Assembly (NCBI GenBank): GCA_029582155.1
Contig: CM055900.1
Coordinates: 47,219,236 to 47,283,235 of the forward strand
DNA length: 64,000 nt
Source of the DNA: Panopea generosa
Lineage: Eukaryota > Mollusca > Bivalvia > Adapedonta > Hiatellidae
Reading direction: 5' to 3'
The position numbers and the translations under genes are program-made. Below, in pieces: positions 1 to 64,000 of the stretch (within the stretch, counting starts at the first letter, position 1; the number at the start of each line of letters is the position of its first letter). The notes under the pieces were generated by a model. It saw nothing but the letters and a program-made list of their open reading frames with translations, searched no databases and was not told where the DNA came from.

Positions 1-169
1 TCCCAAACATTTATGTTTATAATTACCTTTTTCAGGACATTTATTTTCATGCATATATGTATTAGTTTCACTCAAGTCTCTCTTATAGGTATAACACAAC
101 CATTATTTTTTTGTTCTTTATTCTATAGTAAATAATAAAAAAATTGAACGCTTGTCATTCACAGAGAGG

Positions 170-1600
170 CCCATATGAAAGAGGTGCCACTTGCATTTTA
201 CTGTTTGTCAACCTCTGCACTACCAAAACATGATGAGAAAAGTGGGGTCCCCTCTTTCATCAGAAAGAAATCTGAAATATGGTAGAATGTCAATTTTAAA
301 AAAATCGCATCGATTATTTTATCAACATTTCAAGCAGCGGACCAGTCTCCTTTTTCATTTATAATGCACGATGCTGTTATGAAAGATAGAAACATCAAAC
401 TTTGAAATCCATTTTTAAAATGAGCAGACTTATCCCCACTTTCATTCAAAAGTAAAAGCAAAAGTATATTAGCATCATATTTTGTAACAAAGCATTTAAA
501 TAATTATTTTTCAAAAGATTGGACTCTGAAAGAAATTTGAAATCTGATAACATATCTTTTTTTTAAAAAAAACATCGGCTGAATTATGTTATCAAAGTAT
601 AAAGGAGGGGACCGGTCCCCTCATTCCAGTCTTGAAAAAGTGTATCAAAGCATTAACATCGTAATTGTTTTCAGAAAGAAGGGGCGTATCCCTTCTTTTA
701 CCATAAAGAAATCTAAATCTGGTAAAATGTCAAATTTAAAACAATTGCATGGATTATGTTATCAATATATCAAGGTGGGGACCAGTCCTCTTTTTCATTT
801 CTAACACATGACATTTTTAAAATGAGGGAACTGGTCCCCTCTTTCACTCAAAAGTAAAAACAAGTATATAAACATCATGTTTTGAATAAAGGTGTTTAAT
901 CATTATTTTCAAAAGATGGGAGAGAAATTATTTTATGAAAGTCCCTTGTCCCCTCTTTCATCAGAAAGAAATCATAATATGGTTCAATTTCAATCTTAAA
1001 GAAATCACAAGGATTATTTCATGAATGGAAAGTTAATAAGTAATTGGTACCTGGATACTCGAATAACCAACTACCGACCAGTCGCCAGTTGGGGATTTCG
1101 CATTCGTTCTCACAATCACTATTAAATTTATATATTTTACTCGTATTTCATGTTTAAAAATATAATCAATAGAAAACAGATGTATATCAATTTGAAATCT
1201 GAATCCCAACTGGTAACATATCGGTAGTTGGATATTCGGTAGTTGGATATTCAGTAGTTGGATATTCGGTAGTTGGATATTCGGTAGTTGGATATTCAGT
1301 AGTTGGATATTCGGTAGTTGGATATTCGAATATCCAACTACATACTAACTTTAATCTTGACATCATTGTTAATAATCATCAAATTTAAGGAGCGGACCAG
1401 TCCCTTCTACTTTCTAAAATACTAGACTCTTGTAATAGTTAGAAAAAGGCAACTTAGCGTCATTCACAGTGTTTTTATATTGTACTACTCGAGTAGTCCC
1501 CTCTTTCACTTAAAATGTCAAAATATGAAGAAAAAAATATATCAAAGCATTTACAACATTACTTCCAGAAATAGGGGATTGGTCCCTTAATTCAACAGAG
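170..1600. repeat. Degenerate repeat block with GGACCAGTCCCCTCTTTCA motif
   Basis: The phrase GGACCRGTCCCCTCTTTCA, or a decayed form, recurs near 245, 338, 605, 690, 775, 830, 950, 1392 and 1495. It is surrounded by shared text such as AGAAAGAAATCTGAAATATGG and CATGGATTATGTTATCAATA. Units are roughly 100-300 bases with indels. The block looks like an old, interrupted tandem or segmental repeat. No coding potential was seen. Confidence 0.6.
1221..1340. repeat. 15-bp tandem repeat ending in a perfect palindrome
   Basis: At least seven copies of TCGGTAGTTGGATAT run from 1221 to about 1325. The array ends in a perfect 26-base palindrome at 1315-1340, where the unit meets its own reverse complement. 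A related inverted phrase lies at about 1050-1075, so the array may be part of a larger foldback structure. Confidence 0.85.
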
Positions 1601-1949
1601 TGAAATGTTATTCTGGTACAATGCTCCTTTTTCAGTGAAAATAATCGGAATCGTCTATGAAGTAAAACCAGTAGAGAGTATAAAATCAATATTGTTACGT
1701 GCTCGTGTAACGTGTCTTGTACAAGATTCGGTCTATGCCATTAGGTCAAAACTCAGAAAGGATGTAAATAAAACTAACTCCATTAATAAATAACTTAAAA
1801 GTATAGAAATTATTATTAAGTACTAACTAGGCAGGTTAAAGTATAAAAACAATGATCTAAGTTTTACTCTTTTATTTCCATGAGTAAATTAACAGATTGT
1901 AATATTTAGAACAATTTCAAAGTAGAAATGATCAATACAGATATATATA

Positions 1950-2585
1950 CTAGCTGAAAAAAGAAACTGCGCATGTGTAAAATGTTCATGTATCGCTCAA
2001 TTTTATAAATTAAAGCTTGGAACTTTACACAGGTAAGTTGTGTATCCCTCTCGATCATTTACATTGGTCAGTGCATGAGTTGCACGGGTAGTTTGTCTGT
2101 CTGGCCAACGTCAGAGACGGTACCAACAGTTTGGGACCACCAGAGACCGGCCTCGGTCAGGACGTCCACGCGTAACCGGATATGTCGCCTATAGAACAGG
2201 TGTGGGATGAGATCCAGCGTCGCTTACGTCGCCTCCAAAATCAGCCGTTGACGTAACCTGACCTGCCACGTGCGCTTGTGAGAATCTGGAATGGTATTCC
2301 CCAGGCATTTTTCAGCACATTTGTCGCATCAATGAAGCGTCGTTGCCGAGCATGCATCGATTCCAATGATGGACATACACGGTATTGATGAAATAAACTT
2401 TGTTTAGAGAACGTCTCTGAAAACGGATCTCTTTCCAAGACGCTGCTGATGCAATAACCATATCAATTGAGCTGGTGTTTGAAAAAAGGTCAGATAAAAC
2501 CCTGTTGAAATTTTTTATGCGATTTCTTATATATCTCCTAAGTTATAGCATATTATACCCATGCACAGTTTCTTTTTTACGCTAG
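1950..2585 (+). mobile_element. Internally deleted Tc1/mariner-type transposon
   Basis: 26-base terminal inverted repeats at 1950-1975 and 2560-2585 match at 23 of 26 positions, and each is flanked by the TA target expected for this superfamily. Inside, one frame reads GTTRDRPRSGRPRVT, the linker after the Tc1 helix-turn-helix. From 2182 another reads MSPIEQVWDEIQRRLRR, then a stop, then LPRALVRIWNGIPQAF and RRCRACIDSNDGHTRY, the C-terminal end of a Tc1-like transposase. The central catalytic part is missing: 636 bases remain of a usual 1.3-1.7 kb. It is a dead, non-autonomous derivative. Confidence 0.9.
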
Positions 2586-2790
2586 TATATATATACTAGC
2601 TTTAAATTATATTGTGTCCAGTTATCTCATACAATAAATCAATAATTATCAACTTTCACTGAGTCTGAATATTACTTAAATTATTGTTACTTTAAAACTA
2701 TTTAAAGTACCAACATTACTGCTTAAAAGGTGTTATATATAACTTCAATTTAAAATGGTTACTTAGTTACTTTATGAATTAAATAAATAA
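2586..2790. other. Unassigned AT-rich sequence
   Basis: No gene or recognisable repeat was seen between the Tc1-type element and the foldback element. Confidence 0.5.
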
Positions 2791-2973
2791 ATAAACAAAT
2801 AAATAATGAATCCTGCTGTATTTATAAATAAAACAAAAAAATGGCAATGAGTACCTAAGAAAGTGAAAATCGGAGTCCTCTACTAAAGTTGTGCACTCCT
2901 TATATACGCACACTGAAACTATTAGGTACTCATTGCCATTTTTGTGTTTTATTTATAAATACAACAGAGTCCT

Positions 2974-3032
<59 letters not shown>

Positions 3033-3069
3033 TGTGTTTGTTTGTTTGTTTATTTATTTATTTATTTAA
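2790..3069. mobile_element. Foldback element with (TTTA)n ends
   Basis: Two nearly perfect arms of about 47 bases face each other at 2812-2858 and 2921-2969. They contain GGCAATGAGTACCTAA and its reverse complement. Outside them lie AAAT-type repeats on the left and (TTTA)n on the right (2973-3069, with a TTTG interruption). The structure suggests a small foldback or MITE-like element whose ends have expanded as microsatellite. Confidence 0.7.
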
Positions 3070-3229
3070 TAAGCACGTAACAATATCTATAGTAGAATAG
3101 TTTTATATGTGGAAACTGGACTATGTCTTTTATTTTACTTTCTGTCATTCCTTGTTTCGATTTGATAATACCATGTTTCTCGAAGCAAAACCGAGTTTGA
3201 ATTGTCAATATTAAATGTACAGTTAACTG

Positions 3230-5890
3230 GCGAATGACATATAATCACTTGCAAATGGCATGTAACTAGTGCTAAATGAAATGTCAAATGATGTGTAATC
3301 ACTGCCGAATGGCAATTAACCACAGCCGAATGACATGTTATCAATGCCAAATGACATATAACTACTGCCGAATGAGATGGAACCACTACCGAATGACAAT
3401 TAACCACTGCCGAATGACATGTAACCAGTGCCGCATGGCAAGTAACCACTGCCGAATGATGTGTAACCACTACCGAATGACAAGTTACCATTGCAAAATG
3501 ACATGTAACCACTGGCGAATGACAAAAAATCACGGGCAAATGATATGTACCTACTGCTGAAATGCCATGTTACTACTGCCGAATAAAGTGTCGAATGATG
3601 TGTAACCACTGCCGAATGACAAGTAACCACTGCTGAATGATGTGTAACCACTGTTGAATGATAAGTAACCACTCACAAATGTCATGTGACCTTTGCCGAA
3701 TGACAATTTACCATTACCAAATAACATGTAACCACAGCCGAAAAAAACCCAACTGCCAAATGACATGTAACCACTACCGAATGCCATGTAACCTCAACCG
3801 AATGACAAATTACCATTGCCGAATTACAAGTTACCACTACCCAGTGACAAGTAACCACTGCCCAGTGACAAGCTACCGTTGCGGATTGACATGTAACTAT
3901 TACCCAATTACAAGTTACCACTACCCAGTGACAAGTAACCACTGCCCAGTGACAAGCTACCGTTGCGGATTGACATGTAACTATTACCCAATTACAAGTT
4001 ACCACTGCCCTGTGACAAGTAACCACTGCCCAGTGACAAGCTACCATTGCGGTTTGACAGGTAACTACTACCCAATTACAAGTCACCACTGCCCTGTGAC
4101 AAATAACCACTGCCCAGTGACAAGCTACCATTGCGGATTGACAGGTAACTATTACCCAATTACAAGTTACCACTGCCCTGTGACAAGTAACCACTACCCA
4201 TTGACAAACTACCATTGCGGATTGACATGTAACTACTTCCCAATGACAAGTAACCACTGCCCTGTGACAAGTAACCACTGCCCAGTGACAAGCTACCATT
4301 GCGGATTGACAGGTAACTACTACCCAATTACAAGTTACCACTGCCCTGTGACAAGTAACCACTGCCCAGTGACAAGCTACCATTACGGATTGACAGGTAA
4401 CTACTACCCAGTGACAAGTTACCACTGCCCTGTGACAAGTAACCACTGCCCAGTGACAAGCTACCATTGCGGATTGACAGGTAACTACTACCCAATGACA
4501 AGTTACCACTGCCCTGTGACAAGTAACCACTGCCCAGTGACAAGCTACCGTTGCGGATTGACAGGTAACTATTACCCAATTACAAGCAATCACTACACTG
4601 TGACAAGTAACCACTGCCCAGTGACAAGCTACCATTGCGGATTGACAGGTAACTACTACCCAGTGACAAGTTACCACTGCCCTGTGACAAGTAACCGCTG
4701 CCCAGTGACAAGCTACCATTGCGGATTGACAGGTAACTACTACCCAATTACAAGTTACCACTGCCCTGTGACAAGTAACCACTGCCCAGTGACAAGCTAC
4801 CATGGCGGATTGACAGGTAACTACTACCCAATGACAAGTTACCACTGCCCTGTGACAAGTAACCACTGCCCAGTGACAAGCTATCATTGCGGATTGACAG
4901 GTAACTATTACCCATTTACAAGTTACCACTGCCCTGTGACAAGTAACCACTGCCCAGTGACAAGCTACCGTTGCGGATTGACAGGTAACTATTACCCAAT
5001 TACAAGTTACCACTGCCCTGTGACAAGTAACCACTGCCCAGTGACAAGCTACCATTGCGGATTGACAGGTAACTCTTACCCAATTACAAGTTACCACTGC
5101 CCTGTGACAAGTAACCACTGCCCAGTGACAAGCTACCATTGCGGATTGACAGGTAACTACTACCCAGTGACAAGTTACCATTGCCCTGTGACAAGTAACT
5201 AATGCCCAGTGACAAGCTACCATTGCGGATTGACAGGTAACTATTACCCAATTACAAGTTACCACTGCCCTGTGACAAGTAACCACTGTCCAGTGACCAG
5301 CTACCATTGCGGATTGACAGGTAACTACTACCCAGTGACAAGTTACCACTGCCCTGTGACAAGTAACCACTGCCCAGTGATAAGCTACCATTGCGGATTG
5401 ACAGGTAACTATTACCCAATTACAAGTTACCACTGCCCTGTGACAAGTAACCACTGCCCAGTGACAAGCTACCATTGCGGATTGACAGGTAACTATTACC
5501 CAATTACAAGTTACCACTGCCCAGTGACAAGCTACCATTGCGGATTGACAGGTAACTATTACCCAGTTACAAGTCACCATTGCCCTGTGACAGGTAACTA
5601 CTACCCAATGACAAGTTACCATTGCCGAATGACAAGTAACTTCTACCAAGTGACAAATTACCATTGCCGAATGACGAGTTACTACTACCCAATGACAAGT
5701 AACCACTGCCCAGTGACAGGTAACCATTATCCAGTGACAAGTAACTATTGCCGAACGATAAGTTACTACCGCCGAGTGACAATTAACCTTTGCTGAATGA
5801 CAAGTAACTACTACCCAATGACAAGTAACCACGGCCGAATGGCAAGTAACCACTACCCAATGACAATTAACCACATCAGAATGAAAATAA
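3230..5890. repeat. 21-bp minisatellite with 84-bp higher-order unit
   Basis: The basic unit is 21 bases, like GTAACCACTGCCGAATGACA. From about 3838 to 5560 four variants form a homogeneous 84-base unit repeated about 20 times; both flanks (3230-3830, 5600-5890) are diverged single units. Because 21 and 84 are divisible by three and the units lack stops in some frames, long frames stay open on both strands (3658-5202 on +, 3682-5898 on -), each a 28-residue repeat. I see no introns, signal peptide or non-repetitive domain, and judge the array non-coding satellite. Confidence 0.9.
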
Positions 5891-6480
5891 ACCATCAAAG
5901 TTGTGTTTGGCTTTGATTAAATGTCTTTTTTCCCGCACTACTTGTCTCTCTCTAAAATCTATATACGTAGTTGGTCTATCATTTAAAAGTGGAGTTCAGG
6001 TTTGTATTAAGGGGCGGTAACTAGTATATAGTTGATATAGTATTGGCCACTTACGTTAGAGGAACCTTGCGCGTTCGGTCCCCATCTCGACCCGTTGGAC
6101 TCTTAAAAACAGCACTTTATACTGATCTACGCAGGAAGCGAACTCGAGCACGGTTTATATACTTCACAATAGAAGTATATTTAAAAAAAAAACAACTAGA
6201 AAATAAAAAAATAATTGCAACAAAATGAAATAATAGGGGTCATGGAACAATCAATACCACTGACTTAATAACACGTCTCTAATAAATACGAAGGCTAAAA
6301 TTTTACAATAAAAAAAATTAACTTCTTATTGACATATATCATATATTAACCGGTGTAGCTTTAAGGGTTGGGGGTTTGCCATATTAGGTAAAATTCAAGT
6401 CACATGGGTTTGTTGGTAAATAAACACACACTTCCGGGTTTTGTTACTATAATTAGAAAATGTCCCATTTCAGGTATAGA
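5891..6480. other. Upstream flank of CARMIL, no gene seen
   Basis: AT-rich sequence between the minisatellite and the candidate promoter. No conserved frame was recognised. The small open frame near 6043-6228 has no familiar features. Confidence 0.5.
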
Positions 6481-6488
6481 TGACGTCA
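6481..6488 (+). promoter_or_regulatory. CRE octamer in presumed CARMIL promoter
   Basis: A perfect TGACGTCA, the binding octamer of the CREB/ATF family, lies 131 bases upstream of the start codon. Such sites are often close to transcription starts. Around 6503 the sequence AACATGGCG resembles a YY1 core site. There is no clear TATA box at a fitting distance. The promoter role is inferred from position only. Confidence 0.45.
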
Positions 6489-6504
6489 TATCGGTTTTTC
6501 AAAC

Positions 6505-6549
6505 ATGGCGCTCGAGTAGTTTATTCTGACATATAAACAAGAAATGTGA
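6505..6549 (+). promoter_or_regulatory. Two minimal upstream reading frames in presumed 5' UTR
   Basis: If transcription starts upstream of 6505, the leader holds two very short reading frames. At 6505-6519 an ATG in good context (A at -3, G at +4) reads M-A-L-E-stop. At 6544-6549 ATG is followed directly by TGA, a start-stop element. Such elements usually lower translation of the main frame or control reinitiation. Whether they are in the mRNA depends on the unknown start site. Confidence 0.35.
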
Positions 6550-6618
6550 AATTAATTGGATATTGTCTGGAATTTTATATTTGTGTCACATTGAAGCATT
6601 TTAACATCACAAGAAGGC

Positions 6619-63085
<56,467 letters not shown>

Positions 63086-63410
63086 GTATGTTATACACAG
63101 TGCAGCCAAACGATCAAATAATCACACACACACACAAGAAATATTTCTTTTAATGGGTCCATTAAAAAAAAAGAAGCTATACTAAGCTTGAACAGTGTTG
63201 TTTTTATTCCTTGAAACCTGATATCTCTGCACGTATTGAAGTATTATTTAATAAACTTCAGTATATGTCCCTTCACAGTTGATCTTTTATTTTTACTTTG
63301 ATCATTTTACACATCTATTATATATATCTAGATCATCACTGTTTGGATTTCATGTAATTTATAATCCTTGCTTTTAGGAACTTGAATAAAAGCATTAAAA
63401 GTCAAGTATT
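63086..63410 (+). other. Start of intron 18, no exon confirmed
   Basis: Contains a (CA)n run near 63122. An acceptor-like CTTGCTTTTAG at about 63369-63379 is followed by GAACTTGAATAAAAGC, which would give K-N after exon 18, but the text after it does not match the expected CARMIL segment. Confidence 0.4.
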
Positions 63411-64000
63411 TGATCAACATTTTAGCACTGTTACAGGGTAAAGGTGGGTAAAACTGATCGTTGTCAACATTTTAGAACTGTTTCAGGGTAAAGGTGGCTA
63501 AAACTGATATTGTCAACATTTTAGCACTGTTGCAGGGTAAAGCTTGGTAAAACTGATCGTTGTCAACATTTTAGCAGTGTTGCAGGGTAAAGGTGGGTAA
63601 AACTGATCATTGTCAACATTTTAGCACTGTTGCAGGGTAAAGGTGGGTAAAACTGATCGTTGTCAACATATTAGCACTGTTGCAGGATAAAGGTGGGTAA
63701 AACTGATCATTGTCAACATTTAAGCACTGTTGCAGGGTAAAGGTGGGTAAAACTGATCATTGTCAACATTTTAGCAGTGTTGCAGGGTAAAGGTGGGTAA
63801 AACTAATCATTGTCAACATTTAAGCACTGTTGCAGGGTAAAGGTGGATAAAACTGATAGTTGTCAACATTTTAGCACTGTTGCAGGGTAAAGGTGGGTAA
63901 AACTGATCATTGTCAACATTTTAGCAGTGTTGCAGGGTAAAGGTGGGTAAAACTGATCATTGTCAACATTTTAGCACTGTTGCAGGGTAAAGGTGGGTAA
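63411..64000. repeat. 50-bp minisatellite, continues past the window
   Basis: About 12 copies of a unit with TGTCAACATTTTAGCACTGT, TGCAGGGTAAAGGTGGGTAA and AACTGATCAT. Each unit carries an acceptor-like TGTTGCAG and donor-like GTGGGTAA or GTAAAG. The array reaches the window edge. Confidence 0.95.

Noticed and set aside
2889-3100. Frames reading (LFIY)n
   Set aside because: Pure translation of the (TTTA)n microsatellite in a foldback element.
3230-5890. A CRISPR-like array of short repeats
   Set aside because: Units are contiguous variants of one another with no unique spacers, and the genome is that of an animal.
63379-63445. Candidate exon 19 after CTTGCTTTTAG
   Set aside because: Only the first two residues (K-N) fit. 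The following text does not match CARMIL and a stop comes after about 21 codons.

Overview
The window is one long, AT-rich piece of an animal genome. It carries almost all of a single intron-rich host gene on the + strand, a CARMIL-family gene (capping protein, Arp2/3 and myosin-I linker; LRRC16-type). I found 18 coding exons, from a start codon at 6619 to the last visible donor at 63085. Together they give 1,886 coding bases (628 whole codons). Every intron has GT-AG ends and every exon phase joins without a break. The predicted protein runs colinearly with vertebrate CARMIL1 as I remember it: N-terminal PH-like domain, linker, then about two thirds of the gene's leucine-rich repeats. The C-terminal part, with the capping-protein-binding region and proline-rich tail, must lie beyond base 64000. 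The organism is probably a bivalve mollusc. This is inferred from the gene structure, the low GC and several interspersed repeat types of the kind common in bivalve genomes; the sequence does not name a species.

Layout. 1-6480 is upstream DNA without a convincing gene: a degenerate repeat block, a 15-bp array, an internally deleted Tc1/mariner transposon (1950-2585), a foldback element and a 2.7-kb minisatellite (3230-5890). 6481-6655 holds a possible promoter and 5' UTR with a perfect CRE octamer and two tiny upstream reading frames, then coding exon 1. Intron 1 is dominated by a 3.8-kb array of a 41-bp unit. Intron 2 is 18 kb and holds many SINEs, MITEs and a 77-bp array. Introns 3-17 are shorter and equally repeat-laden. 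The largest array there is a 3.2-kb, 51-bp minisatellite in intron 11. The window ends inside a 50-bp array.

The notable theme is how closely the tandem arrays and transposons press on the splice sites of this gene. One array begins exactly at the exon 14 donor and copies it about 17 times, a 17-bp array runs into the exon 10 acceptor, and a transposon-like repeat ends 8 bases before exon 8. Two minisatellites have periods divisible by three, so they look like giant repetitive proteins; I judge both non-coding. There is also a clear transposon record: a hAT-type MITE with a perfect 8-bp target duplication nested in a piggyBac-type MITE, a family of seven TTAA-flanked palindromic MITEs, and SINEs with intact target-site duplications. 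I saw no operon, no CRISPR, no convincing functional tRNA or rRNA gene, and no retroviral or other capsid-bearing element.
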